Source: VAZQ01 sp963841105
GTDB lineage: Bacteria > Pseudomonadota > Alphaproteobacteria > Rhizobiales > Xanthobacteraceae
Direction: 5' to 3'
DNA: 64,000 nucleotides
Assembly (NCBI GenBank): GCA_963841105.1
Contig: CAWJCB010000006.1
Coordinates: forward strand, 1-64,000
Below, piece by piece: positions 8,033 to 17,146 of this stretch. Positions within the stretch are counted from its first letter, which is position 1. Each line of letters opens with the position of its first letter. The translations under genes were made by a program, and so were the position numbers. Under the pieces are notes generated by a model. It made no database searches. It saw nothing but the letters and a program-made list of their open reading frames with translations, and was not told the DNA's origin.

Positions 8033-8767
8033 ATGTCGATCGATGTTGTCGATCTGCGCAATTTTTACGCCATGCGTCTCGGGGTTGTCGCGCGTCGTTT
8101 CGTCGGGCGCGGCATTCGCAAACGATTTGCCGATACGCGGGGGATGAGCATCGCCGGGATTGGCTACGCCACCCCGTATCTCGGTCTGTTCCGGGAGGAG
8201 GCCGAGCGGTGCCTCGCCTTCATGCCAGCAGCGCAGGGAGTATTGAAGTGGCCGACCGAGCGGCCGGGCCTCGCCGCGCTGGTGGACGAGCTTGAAATGC
8301 CGCTGCCCGATTCGGCGCTTGATCGCGTTTTGCTCGTGCATGCGCTGGAAATGGCGCACGATCCCATAGCATTGCTGCGCGAGGTGTGGCGCGTTCTGGC
8401 GGCCGGTGGCCGCTTGCTGGTCGTGGTGCCGAACCGGCGCGGCGTGTGGGCGCGCCTCGATACCACGCCATTCGGTCATGGGCGGCCTTATTCGCGCTCG
8501 CAGATCACCCACTTGCTGCGCGAAGCCTGGTTCACGCCGAGGGGCTGGACCGAAGCATTGCATGTGCCGCCGGTTGCGCGCGGCTGGTTCCTGCGGTCGG
8601 CTACAGCATGGGAGCGCGCCGGAGCAAAGATTGCCGCGCCATTCGCCGGTGTGCACATCGTGGAAGCAACGAAGCAGGTCTATCGCGCCATCCCGGCTCG
8701 GCGCGAGCGCACCCGATTGGTGCCCGCTCTGGAGCCTGCGCTTGCGCCCTGGCCGGGCGCAGCATAG
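8033..8767 (+). CDS. SAM-dependent methyltransferase (type 11 family)
   Basis: Class I methyltransferase-like protein of 244 residues encoded divergently from gloB, a pairing I recall from Bradyrhizobium relatives. The C-terminal half of the Rossmann fold is clear: LPDSALDRVLLVHALEMAHDP (acidic and post-IV motifs), LREVWRVLAAGGRLLVVVPN (motif VI region) and FTPRGWTEAL. The N-terminal glycine-rich SAM loop is weak: no canonical GxGxG is visible, only GMSIAGIGYATPYL, so the SAM pocket is atypical. Arg/Ala-rich C-terminus. The target is unknown. The family-level call is good; activity less so because of the poor motif I. Confidence 0.8.
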   Translation: MSIDVVDLRNFYAMRLGVVARRFVGRGIRKRFADTRGMSIAGIGYATPYLGLFREEAERCLAFMPAAQGVLKWPTERPGLAALVDELEMPLPDSALDRVLLVHALEMAHDPIALLREVWRVLAAGGRLLVVVPNRRGVWARLDTTPFGHGRPYSRSQITHLLREAWFTPRGWTEALHVPPVARGWFLRSATAWERAGAKIAAPFAGVHIVEATKQVYRAIPARRERTRLVPALEPALAPWPGAA

Positions 8768-8832
8768 AGAAACCCCGGGCGTTGCCGATGTCAGTTGCGA
8801 TCTGCCGCAGCGCTTAATTCACATAGCTGAGA

Positions 8833-9517
8833 TCATTCGCCGGGACGTGAAGGCTCGTCACCGCCCTCTGTGCTGCCTTGCGCCTCGTGACGCGGGCCAC
8901 GATGACGCCGCCGGCGACGGTGCAGCGGGAAACGCTCCGAGTGGCTGTCATGGCCGTTCGGTCCGCGACCGGCACCCTGTTGGGATGGTTGCATGGGCTG
9001 TTGGCCGCCCGTGATGAACGACGGCAAACGGTTGACCTCGCCTGGAGGATCGCCCGCGCCCGGTGGACGAGGTTGTTGCGGCTGCTGAGATTGCGGCTGC
9101 GCGAAGGATTGACCCTCGCGAGGAAAATAGGGCTGCGGCTCGCGCGTGCCGAATGGCGGTTCGCCAGTCGAGGGCTGCCCATCGTCGTCGCCCTCGTCAA
9201 AGCTGTCGTCCCGGCTGCCCTGCTGCGCGTCGTTCTCGGGGCGAGCGAAGTGAGGATTGTTCTGCCGAAACTGCTCCTGTGCGGTTGCGATGACCCGGTA
9301 ATAGTGCTCGGCGTGCTGGTAGTAGTTTTCAGCTGCAATCGGGTCGCCGGATGCCTGCGCGTCGCGCGCGAGCTGGACGTATTTCTCGGCGATGTGCGCA
9401 GGATTACCGCGAATTTTCACGTCGGGCCCGTTCGAACTCGTATACGCGCGCCATCGAATTGTGGCTCTTGCGATGGTTGTTTCGCCCGCGCATCCGCTTG
9501 TTCTGACCGTTTCTCAT
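8833..9517 (-). pseudogene. DUF4167 domain protein, single-base frameshift
   Basis: Conserved alphaproteobacterial protein with an N-terminal DUF4167 domain and a disordered Gln/Pro/Arg-rich tail; molecular role not established. It begins MRNGQNKRMRGRNN at 9517 and reaches ARVYE, then the frame is lost; the remainder (VKIRGNPAHIAEKYVQLARD, NYYQHAEHYYRVIATAQEQ) is in another frame. Removing one base in GAGTTCGAAC (plus-strand 9433-9440) restores ARVYESNGPDVKIRGN, the family consensus. The restored DNA reads GACTC, a GANTC methylation site. Because this gene is conserved and next to prmC as expected, an assembly or base-call error is as likely as a true mutation. Ends with a HRRRRRHRGPRHE cluster suggesting nucleic acid binding. 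Confidence 0.85.
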
Positions 9518-9979
9518 GACCTGCCTGCTGCCTATCCCTTCAGTTTGGCGGTGCGCTGTATGCCACCGTGAATTGCCGACGGCTTGACGCTTCTTCGCGC
9601 GAAAAAACGCGGCAGCATCCACCTCGCCACTCAAGAATAAACGCGGTCTGTTTCGCCGCTATGTCAGCTTCCGTGTTGCGAAGAAGCAATCCCCCACCGC
9701 CGCGCAAACGGCGCTGCCCACCTCTTCCTCATGCGCATACTCGCCCTCGTGGCGAAGCGGCGCATAACCGATGAAGCTTCTCGTCTCGATTGTGGCGAAC
9801 CATCCGCCAATTCATCCGGCGACCTTGGCTCGCTCGGTCCGCGCCGTCGGCTCTCCGCAGTCCTGCGTCGGGGCCCGCGATCGGCGCTCAAGCGTCTCGG
9901 GTCGATTCCCTGAACAAAAACCTAGTCTGGATTGATCCACAATCCAAGCGCTTTTTTTGCGACCTGCAATGTCCGGCGC
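9518..9979. other. Intergenic stretch without a recognisable gene
   Basis: About 460 bases between the DUF4167 gene and prmC, both of which read leftward. Short open frames exist on both strands but have arginine-rich, biased translations, no ribosome-binding site and no family resemblance. I see no clear terminator, repeat or RNA. Confidence 0.5.
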
Positions 9980-10960
9980 TCATGGCAGCCGGCGCACCAC
10001 AATAGCCCTGGCGATGCCGGAAAGATCGTATCGCGGCGGCGAGGGCGCAAGTCCCGCGGCGGCAAAAAGCGAGCTGACCGCCGCCGCCTGTCCGAAGCCG
10101 AGCTCCACCGCGAGGATACCCTCCGGCGCGAGCAATCGCCGCGCATCAGCGGCCAAGGCGCGATAGCCGGCGAGACCGTCGCACCCGCCGTCCAGCGCGA
10201 GGGGAGGATCGAAGAGACGGACCTCGGGGTCCAGCTTTTCAATGTCAGCTGATGGAATATACGGTGGGTTGCAGACGAGGACGTCAATCGGTCCTTCGAT
10301 CGCCGCTCCGTACTCGCAGGCGACGAAGCGTGCTGTAATGCCCTGCGCTGCCGCATTCGCAGCGGCGCAAGCCAACGCGGCGGGGCATACGTCGGTGCCC
10401 ACACCAAATGCTTCTCCCTTCTGCTCGGAAAGAAGCGCCAAGAGAATAGCACCCGAGCCAGTACCTAAATCGGCGATGCGAAGCGCGCGCGCGCCGCGTT
10501 TAGTGCGGGGAAGAAGGGCAAGCGCCGCCGCGACCACGGTCTCGGTCTCAGGGCGCGGCACAAAGGTCTGTGAATTGAGCTCGAGAGACAATCCCCAGAA
10601 TTCCTTTCGGCCGATGATGCGCGCCACCGGTTCGCGGTCAACCCGGCGCGCGCAAAGCGCAGCAATGGTTGCGGCCTCCTCGGTCGTGAGCAGGCGCTGC
10701 GACTGAGCAACAAGGGCAGTGTGGTCGAGCGCAAGAGCGTGACCAACGATGAGACGTGCGTCGAGCTCGGCGTAGTCCAGACCAGCGTTGCGCAATGCCC
10801 TGGCAAGAGATCGGCGCGCCGCGCCGACCGAAAGGGAGCTTGCATCCGCGGCGGAGAGCACATCGCCATGCGCCATTGCCATCCGTGCAAGCGTGCAGTT
10901 GCCTTCCGCTCCGTCTTCATGGGGAGCCGCCGGCACCCCTTGGACGGAAACGCTCTTCAC
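9980..10960 (-). CDS. prmC: Release factor glutamine methyltransferase
   Basis: Methylates the GGQ glutamine of peptide chain release factors in the cytosol, raising termination efficiency. It has an N-terminal helical domain (LDYAELDARLIVGHAL), motif I DLGTGSGAILLAL (about residues 164-176) and the NPPYIPSADI signature (residues 231-240) that holds the target glutamine. Length 326 is a little longer than the usual 280-300 because about 30 N-terminal residues precede the conserved region; a start at MAMAHGDVLSAADA is possible. Its first four bases overlap the prfA stop (ATGA), so release factor and modifying enzyme are translationally coupled, the standard arrangement. Confidence 0.95.
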   Translation of the reverse strand: MKSVSVQGVPAAPHEDGAEGNCTLARMAMAHGDVLSAADASSLSVGAARRSLARALRNAGLDYAELDARLIVGHALALDHTALVAQSQRLLTTEEAATIAALCARRVDREPVARIIGRKEFWGLSLELNSQTFVPRPETETVVAAALALLPRTKRGARALRIADLGTGSGAILLALLSEQKGEAFGVGTDVCPAALACAAANAAAQGITARFVACEYGAAIEGPIDVLVCNPPYIPSADIEKLDPEVRLFDPPLALDGGCDGLAGYRALAADARRLLAPEGILAVELGFGQAAAVSSLFAAAGLAPSPPRYDLSGIARAIVVRRLP

Positions 10961-12036
10961 ACCGTCTCTCCTTCGGCTGCCAGCAGCGCGGCCTGATGCT
11001 CTGTGACCAAAGCGTCAATGATCTCGCCCAGCGCTTCCCCCTCCATGATTTGCGGCAGCTTGTAGAGTGTAAGATTGATCCGGTGGTCGCTCACCCGGCC
11101 TTGTGGAAAATTGTAGGTGCGAATACGCTCGGAACGATCCCCGGAACCCACCTGTCCACGACGCTCCGCGGCGCGCTCGGCATCGCGCTTATGCCGCTCG
11201 AACTCGTAGAGCCTCGCCCGCAACACGGCCATGGCCTTGGCCCGGTTCCTGTGTTGGGAGCGGTCTTCTTGCATCATCACGACGATGCCGCTCGGAATGT
11301 GGGTGACGCGCACCGCCGATTCCGTCTTGTTCACGTGCTGGCCGCCAGCTCCGCCCGCGCGCAAGGTATCGATTTTCAAATCGGCCTCGTTGATCGCGAT
11401 GTCCACGTCGGCAGCTTCCGGGAGCACCGCGACCGTCGCTGTCGAGGTGTGGATGCGTCCGGAGGCTTCGGTATCGGGCACCCGTTGCACCCGATGCACG
11501 CCCAATTCGAACTTCAGCTTGGCGAAGGCGCCACGGCCGCGAATTTCAGCAACGATCTCCTTGTAGCCTCCCATCGAGCCTTCGCTGGCCGAGATGATTT
11601 CGACCTTCCAACCGTGTTTCGCCGCATGTCGCTCGTACATGCGGAAGAGATCGCCGGCAAAGAGCGATGCTTCATCGCCGCCCGTTCCGGCGCGAATTTC
11701 GAGAATGACGTTGCGCTCGTCCATGGCATCCTTGGGCAGGAGTGCAAGCTTGATCTCCTGCTCCAGAGCGGCGCGCTGCTGCTCGAGCAGTGGCTTCTCG
11801 GCTGTGGCCATGGCGCGCATCTCGGGATCGGTCGCCACGTCGGCAATAAGAGCGTCAAGGCCTTCTATCTCATGGATGATGCCGCGGTAACGCTTCACGC
11901 TGTCCACCACCGGACCGAGCTCGGCAAATTCGCGCGAGAGCTTGACGTAGGTCTCGGGCGGGAGATGACCCGCAAGATTGCTTTCGACCGCCTTGTGCCG
12001 GGTCAACAGCGCGTCGAGTTTCTGTTCCGGAAGCAT
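10957..12036 (-). CDS. prfA: Peptide chain release factor 1
   Basis: Recognises UAA and UAG on the ribosome and triggers peptide release. At 359 residues it has the normal length. The catalytic GGQ is at residues 231-233 within AGGAGGQHVNKTESAVR, and the codon-recognition tripeptide region is RVPDTEASGRIHTS (Pro-x-Thr at 187-189), which identifies it as RF1 rather than RF2. It is the middle gene of ptsP-prfA-prmC, all reading leftward; only about 40 bases separate it from ptsP. The conserved pairing with prmC supports both calls. Confidence 0.97.
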   Translation of the reverse strand: MLPEQKLDALLTRHKAVESNLAGHLPPETYVKLSREFAELGPVVDSVKRYRGIIHEIEGLDALIADVATDPEMRAMATAEKPLLEQQRAALEQEIKLALLPKDAMDERNVILEIRAGTGGDEASLFAGDLFRMYERHAAKHGWKVEIISASEGSMGGYKEIVAEIRGRGAFAKLKFELGVHRVQRVPDTEASGRIHTSTATVAVLPEAADVDIAINEADLKIDTLRAGGAGGQHVNKTESAVRVTHIPSGIVVMMQEDRSQHRNRAKAMAVLRARLYEFERHKRDAERAAERRGQVGSGDRSERIRTYNFPQGRVSDHRINLTLYKLPQIMEGEALGEIIDALVTEHQAALLAAEGETV

Positions 12037-12075
12037 GCGCGGGCTCGAGCCTTGATGGAGAAACCAAACAGCACG

Positions 12076-14343
12076 TCAGATCTGCAGCTGTTGCTGAGCG
12101 GCAAAGTTTTGCAACCGTTCGCGAAGCCGCACGCTGCTCGCCGGATTATCGAGCAGGGGCAACATGAATTCCGCGGCCTTGCGGGCGTCCACTCCGAGCA
12201 GCAGGGCCTTGACGGGGCCGACGGCGGAAGGCGCAAGCGAGAACGCCCGATAGCCGACCGCGACGAGAGCGAGCGCGCCGAGGGGTTGCGATGCAAGCTC
12301 CCCGCATACCGCGACCGGCTTACCATGCGCTCGGCTCTTTTCCGCGATGATTCTCAGCGCGCGCAGCACCGGAGCTGAAATGGCGTCGAAGCGGTCGGCT
12401 ACCCGCGGATTGCCGCGGTCAGCCGCGTAAAAGAACTGGACCAGGTCGTTGGTGCCGACGGAAAGGAAATCGACCCGCTCGAGCAATTCATCGAGCTGAT
12501 AAAGCAGCGAAGGAACCTCGACCATGGTCCCGACCTCGACGCGGTCGGGCAGCTTGTGACCGTGCCGGCGCAGGTGGGTGAGCTCGCGGTCAACCAGCGA
12601 CTTCGCTTCGTCGAATTCATCAACGGTCGCGATCATTGGGAACATGAGATGGAGGTCACGTCCACCGGCGGCGCGCAGCAACGCGCGAATCTGACTGCGC
12701 AGCAGGCCAGGCCGGTCGAGCCCCAGCCGGATGGCGCGCCAGCCGAGCGCCGGGTTCTCCTCGTCGAAGTTGTGCATGAACGGGAGCACCTTGTCGCCGC
12801 CAATGTCGAGGGTGCGGAACGTGACCGGCTTATCGCCCGCCGCGTCGAGCACGGCGCGATAAAGAGAGAACTGCTCGGCCGAGCGTGGAAAGCTCGCCGC
12901 TACCATGAACTGCATCTCGGTGCGGAAGAGCCCGATGCCGGATGCTCCCGTCTCCGGAAGGTGCGGCAGGTCCACGGGAAGCCCGGCATTGATCATCAGC
13001 GTGATCTTCTCGCCATCCCTGGTGAGGCAGGGCTTGTCGCGCAGGGCAAGGTATTGCGATTGCCGGCGTGCACGCAGTCGAACCCGCTCGACATACGCCC
13101 GCTCCATGTCAGGCGAGGGCCGCACATGAACGTCGCCGGTGGAACCGTCAACGATGATGGCATCGCCGGGATCGGCAACGCCCGTGGCGTTGTCGACCCT
13201 GCCGACCGCGGCGAGCCCAAGCGCGCGAGCGACGATTGCCACATGCGAATTTGGGCCGCCCTCTTCCAGCACGAGTCCGCGCAGCCGCTTGCGATCATAA
13301 TCAAGCAGCGCCGCCGGCCCCATGGAACGGGCAACGAGCACGGCATTTTCCGGGAGCTGGTCGCGCGCCGGCGCATAGTCCTGACCGAGCAACTGGTGCA
13401 TCAGGCGGTTGGCAAGCTCGTCCAGATCGTGGAGGCGCTCGCGGAGATAGGGATCGGTTGCGCGCAGCATGCGTGCGCGCGTGTCGGATTGCACACGCTC
13501 TACGGCGGCCTCGGCGGTAAGGCCGGTGGCGACCGCCTCTTCCAGCCGGTGCACCCACCCCCGGTCGTAGGCGAACATGCGATAAGCTTCAAGCACGTCG
13601 CGGTGCTCGCCGCCGTCGGCGACCTCGCCCCGTTCCAGGAGCACATCGAGATCCGATCGCATTGTCTCGATCGCGGCCTCAAGCCTTCGCAACTCTTTCT
13701 GAACGTCGTCAGCGATGAAGTTCGTGATGACCACACGCGGCTCGTGCAGCACGACATGGCCGAGCGCAATGCCGTCGTTGAGCGACAGTCCGGTGAGCTG
13801 CAGTGGCCGCCGCGCGGCCGGCTCAGCGCCGGGCTTGGCGATGGTGGAAAGCTCGCCCGATGCGATCATCTCGGCGAGCACCATCGCGGTGGTCTGCAGC
13901 GCCTCCTCTTCCTCCTCCGTGTAAGTGCGTCGCGCCCGGTTCTGCACGACCAACACGCCCAGCGTATTGCCAGCGCGCAAGACCGGCACTCCGAGGAACG
14001 AGTGGTAGATCTCTTCGCCGGTCTCGACGCGATAGGAAAAAGCCGGATGGTTCTGCGCGTCCGACAAATTGATCGGATTGGCCTCGCTTGCAACCAGGCC
14101 GACAAGCCCTTCGTCCGATCGCAGCACCGTTTGGTGCACCGCCGCCTTGTTGAGGCCTTCCGTGGCGTAGAGCTCAAGCGTGCTGTCCACGCGCAGAACG
14201 TAGACAGAGCACACCTCCGCCACCATGTTGGCGGCGATCAGCACCACAATCTTATCCAGGCGATCCTGCGCGCTGACCGGCTCCGCCATGACCTCGCGAA
14301 GCCGGCGCAACAGCACGCGCGGACCGCCGAGCGCGCCACGCAT
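12076..14343 (-). CDS. ptsP: Phosphoenolpyruvate-protein phosphotransferase PtsP (nitrogen PTS enzyme I)
   Basis: Enzyme I of the regulatory nitrogen-related PTS, passing phosphate from PEP to NPr and then EIIA-Ntr; it senses glutamine/2-oxoglutarate status in Proteobacteria. The 755 residues contain an N-terminal GAF domain (about 28-160, absent from sugar EI), the PEP-utilising N-domain (about 180-330), the phospho-histidine loop GGPNSHVAIVARALG with His 367, and the C-terminal PEP-binding barrel with GLFRTEMQFM, GWRAIRLGLDRP and LSVGTNDLVQFFYAADR. Its position directly upstream of prfA is typical of Hyphomicrobiales. The shorter start at MAEPVSAQDRL (residue 19) is also possible. Confidence 0.96.
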   Translation of the reverse strand: MRGALGGPRVLLRRLREVMAEPVSAQDRLDKIVVLIAANMVAEVCSVYVLRVDSTLELYATEGLNKAAVHQTVLRSDEGLVGLVASEANPINLSDAQNHPAFSYRVETGEEIYHSFLGVPVLRAGNTLGVLVVQNRARRTYTEEEEEALQTTAMVLAEMIASGELSTIAKPGAEPAARRPLQLTGLSLNDGIALGHVVLHEPRVVITNFIADDVQKELRRLEAAIETMRSDLDVLLERGEVADGGEHRDVLEAYRMFAYDRGWVHRLEEAVATGLTAEAAVERVQSDTRARMLRATDPYLRERLHDLDELANRLMHQLLGQDYAPARDQLPENAVLVARSMGPAALLDYDRKRLRGLVLEEGGPNSHVAIVARALGLAAVGRVDNATGVADPGDAIIVDGSTGDVHVRPSPDMERAYVERVRLRARRQSQYLALRDKPCLTRDGEKITLMINAGLPVDLPHLPETGASGIGLFRTEMQFMVAASFPRSAEQFSLYRAVLDAAGDKPVTFRTLDIGGDKVLPFMHNFDEENPALGWRAIRLGLDRPGLLRSQIRALLRAAGGRDLHLMFPMIATVDEFDEAKSLVDRELTHLRRHGHKLPDRVEVGTMVEVPSLLYQLDELLERVDFLSVGTNDLVQFFYAADRGNPRVADRFDAISAPVLRALRIIAEKSRAHGKPVAVCGELASQPLGALALVAVGYRAFSLAPSAVGPVKALLLGVDARKAAEFMLPLLDNPASSVRLRERLQNFAAQQQLQI

Positions 14344-14560
14344 TGACGTGATCCCTCGGATCAGCCCAGTGGTACCGAGACGTTCACTGCGCGCCTACCA
14401 CGCGCTCCATTCCAGATCGCCGCTTGGGGCAGCGGACGGCTCCCGATCCCCTGATAGCGCCCTGTCCTCGGCTCGACATTATTAGCGGCCAGTCAGCCGA
14501 GCGGGGGTGCCCGGGACGACCACACTTGGCCCTATAGCCAATGCGCTCCTGATGGGGCAA

Positions 14561-14597
14561 GTCAAACGTCTACAGTCAAACGTCTACAGTCAAACGC
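14561..14597. repeat. Short tandem repeat, 14-bp unit
   Basis: GTCAAACGTCTACA occurs twice in direct succession (14561-14574, 14575-14588), followed by a partial third copy GTCAAACG and a further degenerate GTCAAACGC downstream. It lies in the 296-base gap between the FkbM methyltransferase and ptsP genes, where I see no gene. Confidence 0.85.
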
Positions 14598-14639
14598 GGC
14601 AGTCGAACACGGCCGTCAAACGCGGGCGGAGCGAGGCGT

Positions 14640-15677
14640 TCACCAGGCGTAGCTTGCGGAGATCCGCCCGCAAGCGGCCAAAAATTGCTCAGTTTCCATG
14701 ATTGCCGCATAAACATCGCGCAGGCATGGGGCGCACGGCAGTCCAAGGTCTTCGGGTCTGAGCGTTGCGTCGGGTCCCAGCGTCCGCGCGATGGCCTCTG
14801 CGATCTCTTGCCTCCCGGCAGGATTTTCGAGCGCCGTGGCGGGAATTTCGGCAGTCAGCATCTCGCAAAGCACATCGCGTCCGAGAAGCGGCAGGCGGAT
14901 CATTGCGGCCCGCCCAACGAGCTCTGCGAGGCGATGATCGGGGTGCATCTCGTCGATAAGCGCAGGCTTGGCGTTGCGGAACTGGACAGCGGCCGTGTCC
15001 AGCGAGGAGGCATCCGCCGGAAAACAATTCGCCAACTCTGCTGCTTCCTCCGCGAGATAATAGCGATTGAGACTGTCGAACCAGACGTGCCGATAGCCAT
15101 GCCTCGCCAGCAACGGCTCCCAGGCCTGCCAAGCCGGCGCCAGGCTATAGGGCGCCAGCGCCTCGATCACGACGACCTTTGGCCGATACTTCTGCCAGTT
15201 GCCGTGCAGAACAACATCCTCTTCGGCGCCTTCTACGTCGACCTTGAGGAAGTCGATCGAGCACGGCGCGTGCCGCTCGCACAGCTCTTCGAGCGTGGTC
15301 ATCGGCATCACGATGGCGCGTGACGCTTTTCCGAATTGCGCCCGAGCGGATTGGGCATGTCGCTCGATAATGGTGGAGAAGCCATGGAAATGATCGACGA
15401 GATGAAAAGTTGCCTCGCCGTTGGCGGCGCCGATCAGAGCTTCGATGTGCAGGTCGCGTGGCCGCACGGCTCTGCTGAGCAGGGAGAGCCAACGATTGGG
15501 CTCGACGGTGACGCCATGCCAGCCCTGGAGATAGAAGGCGAACGACATGTTGTCGTAGACCGGGTGGCCTGAACCGATATCAATATAAAATCCTTGGGGT
15601 TGCGCGCCAAAGCAGCGCATGAGGCAAATGTCCTCGAAACGCTGAGCGTAGGAAATCGTCGGGTCGGGGAATCGCAA
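14640..15677 (-). CDS. FkbM-family SAM-dependent methyltransferase
   Basis: Methyltransferase of 345 residues in the FkbM family, whose members O-methylate sugars, lipids or polyketides. The SAM-binding start is GFYIDIGSGHPVYDN (residues 29-43), followed by the acidic residue in GVTVEPN, and the family signature FLKVDVEGAEEDVVLHG near the middle. RPKVVVIEALAPYS follows as expected. About 110 C-terminal residues beyond the methyltransferase fold (AALIDEMHPDH... region) are of unknown function. The gene ends only a few bases from lysC start direction-wise: it lies just downstream of lysC (4 bases), same strand, so may be co-transcribed with it. Substrate unknown; cell-surface glycan modification would be a guess. 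Confidence 0.88.
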   Translation of the reverse strand: MRFPDPTISYAQRFEDICLMRCFGAQPQGFYIDIGSGHPVYDNMSFAFYLQGWHGVTVEPNRWLSLLSRAVRPRDLHIEALIGAANGEATFHLVDHFHGFSTIIERHAQSARAQFGKASRAIVMPMTTLEELCERHAPCSIDFLKVDVEGAEEDVVLHGNWQKYRPKVVVIEALAPYSLAPAWQAWEPLLARHGYRHVWFDSLNRYYLAEEAAELANCFPADASSLDTAAVQFRNAKPALIDEMHPDHRLAELVGRAAMIRLPLLGRDVLCEMLTAEIPATALENPAGRQEIAEAIARTLGPDATLRPEDLGLPCAPCLRDVYAAIMETEQFLAACGRISASYAW

Positions 15678-15680
15678 TGA

Positions 15681-16931
15681 CTATTTGTCCAACTCGTAAA
15701 GCGAATGCAGCGTGCGCACCGCAAGCTCGGTGTAATTGGCATCGATCAGCAGGGAAAATTTTATTTCCGAAGTGGTAATGGCGCGGATGTTGATGCCTTT
15801 CTCCGCGAGCGCCTGGAAAGCCCTGGCGGCGACGCCGGCATGACTGCGCATTCCGATCCCGATGACGGAAACCTTGGCGACGTCGTTTGCTCCATCCACC
15901 CGTTCGTAGCCCACCCGTTCCTTGACTTTGATCAGAACGTCCGCCGCTCGCTGGTAGTCGGCGGCGGGAACCGTGAACGTGAGATCGGTTGTTGCGCCGT
16001 CGCCGGAAACGTTCTGCACAATCATGTCGACGTTGATATTGGCCTCGGCGAGCGGTCCGAAGATTGCGGCGGCCACGCCCGGCTTGTCCTGCACACGCCG
16101 GATCGAGACCTGCGCCTCGTCCTTGGAGAATGCGATGCCCGTGACGACCTGCTGTTCCACGATTTCCTCCTCGCCGCAAATGAGGGTGCCGGGTGGGGTT
16201 GCGCGCGGATCGATGTCCTCCGGCTTCTGAAAGCTCGAGCGCACGAAAATGCGCACATTATGCACCATCGCGAGCTCGACGGAGCGCACCTGCATGACCT
16301 TGGCGCCGAGCGAGGCAAGCTCCAGCATCTCTTCATAGGCGATGCGCTCGAGCCGTCGCGCGCGCCCGACGACGCGCGGATCGGTGGTGTAGACGCCGTC
16401 CACGTCGGTATAGATATCGCAACGGTCGGCGGCAATTGCGGCTGCCACCGCTACCGCGGAGGTATCCGATCCGCCCCGGCCCAACGTCGTGATGCGGCCG
16501 GTCTCCTTGTGCAGGCCTTGGAAACCCGCGATCACCGCCACCTCTTGCCGCTCCTTGAAACGCTTGACGATCTCGGCCCCATCGATATCGAGGATGCGCG
16601 CCGATGCGTGCGCGTTTGAAGTAAGGATCGGCAATTGCCACCCTTGCCACGAGCGCGCATTGATGCCGATCCCCTCGAGTGCAATCGCCAGCAGGCCGGA
16701 CGTCACCTGTTCACCCGAAGACACGACCGCGTCGTATTCGCGCGCATCGTGCAGCGCAGCGGCTTCCCGGCACCAGCCTACGAGCGCATTGGTGGCGCCG
16801 GCCATTGCAGACACGACCACGGCCACCTCGTGGCCCGCATCCACTTCGCGTTTGACGTGCCGGGCAACGCTGCGAATGCGCTCAATATCAGCGACCGAGG
16901 TGCCGCCGAACTTCATCACCAGGCGGGGCAT
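15681..16931 (-). CDS. lysC: Aspartate kinase
   Basis: Phosphorylates aspartate as the first step toward lysine, threonine, methionine and diaminopimelate. The start at MPRLVMKFGGTSVADIERIR is chosen because KFGGTS is the universal N-terminal motif; another in-frame start lies 15 bases upstream. Further landmarks are VVVSAMAGATNAL, GRGGSDTSAVAVA (nucleotide site) and YTDVDGVYTTDPRV. The C-terminal tandem ACT domains (VSIRRVQDKPGVAAAIFGPLA and VSVIGIGMRSHAGVAARAFQ) carry feedback inhibition, probably by lysine and threonine. Length about 416 is normal. Divergent from ubiG, with a palindromic repeat in the shared intergenic region, as in related genomes for the gene pair. Confidence 0.97.
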   Translation of the reverse strand: MPRLVMKFGGTSVADIERIRSVARHVKREVDAGHEVAVVVSAMAGATNALVGWCREAAALHDAREYDAVVSSGEQVTSGLLAIALEGIGINARSWQGWQLPILTSNAHASARILDIDGAEIVKRFKERQEVAVIAGFQGLHKETGRITTLGRGGSDTSAVAVAAAIAADRCDIYTDVDGVYTTDPRVVGRARRLERIAYEEMLELASLGAKVMQVRSVELAMVHNVRIFVRSSFQKPEDIDPRATPPGTLICGEEEIVEQQVVTGIAFSKDEAQVSIRRVQDKPGVAAAIFGPLAEANINVDMIVQNVSGDGATTDLTFTVPAADYQRAADVLIKVKERVGYERVDGANDVAKVSVIGIGMRSHAGVAARAFQALAEKGINIRAITTSEIKFSLLIDANYTELAVRTLHSLYELDK

Positions 16932-16990
16932 AACGAGCTTGCGCACCTCTGCGGTACAGGTCCCGGGACGCTATAGGGCGATCCCCCGCG

Positions 16991-17086
16991 CAGTGCGGTG
17001 AATTTGAAGTTCCTATGAGTCTGCGGCGAGCTCGTGTAGGAACATCAAATTCAAAAACCGCACGAACTTCGGAATCGGGACACTAG
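16991..17086. repeat. Fused palindromic repeats: element A plus right half of element B
   Basis: AGTGCGGTGAATTTGAAGTT at the left is mirrored by ACATCAAATTCAAAAACCGC (element A, 16991-17063), and is followed without gap by CGAACTTCGGAATCGGGACACTAG, the right arm of element B. At 4592-4755 both elements are complete and separate. It fills the lysC/ubiG divergent intergenic region. Confidence 0.85.
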
Positions 17087-17146
17087 AAAGGCGCGTATAC
17101 ATAGCCATGACCCTCACGCGCCGCAACCGCGGCATTGGAGAGATCA

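Noticed and set aside
9880..9920. GGGTCGATTCCC segment resembling a tRNA T-loop
   Set aside because: No matching acceptor, D- or anticodon arms are found around it.
10756..12378. 540-codon plus-strand frame opposite prmC/prfA
   Set aside because: Shadow frame opposite two unmistakable housekeeping genes.
12556..14346. 596-codon plus-strand frame opposite ptsP
   Set aside because: Shadow frame: ptsP on the minus strand has all its domains and motifs intact, the antisense product has none.
14561..14640. Repeats near 14.6 kb as a CRISPR array
   Set aside because: Units are 14 bases, head to tail without spacers, and only two and a half copies exist.
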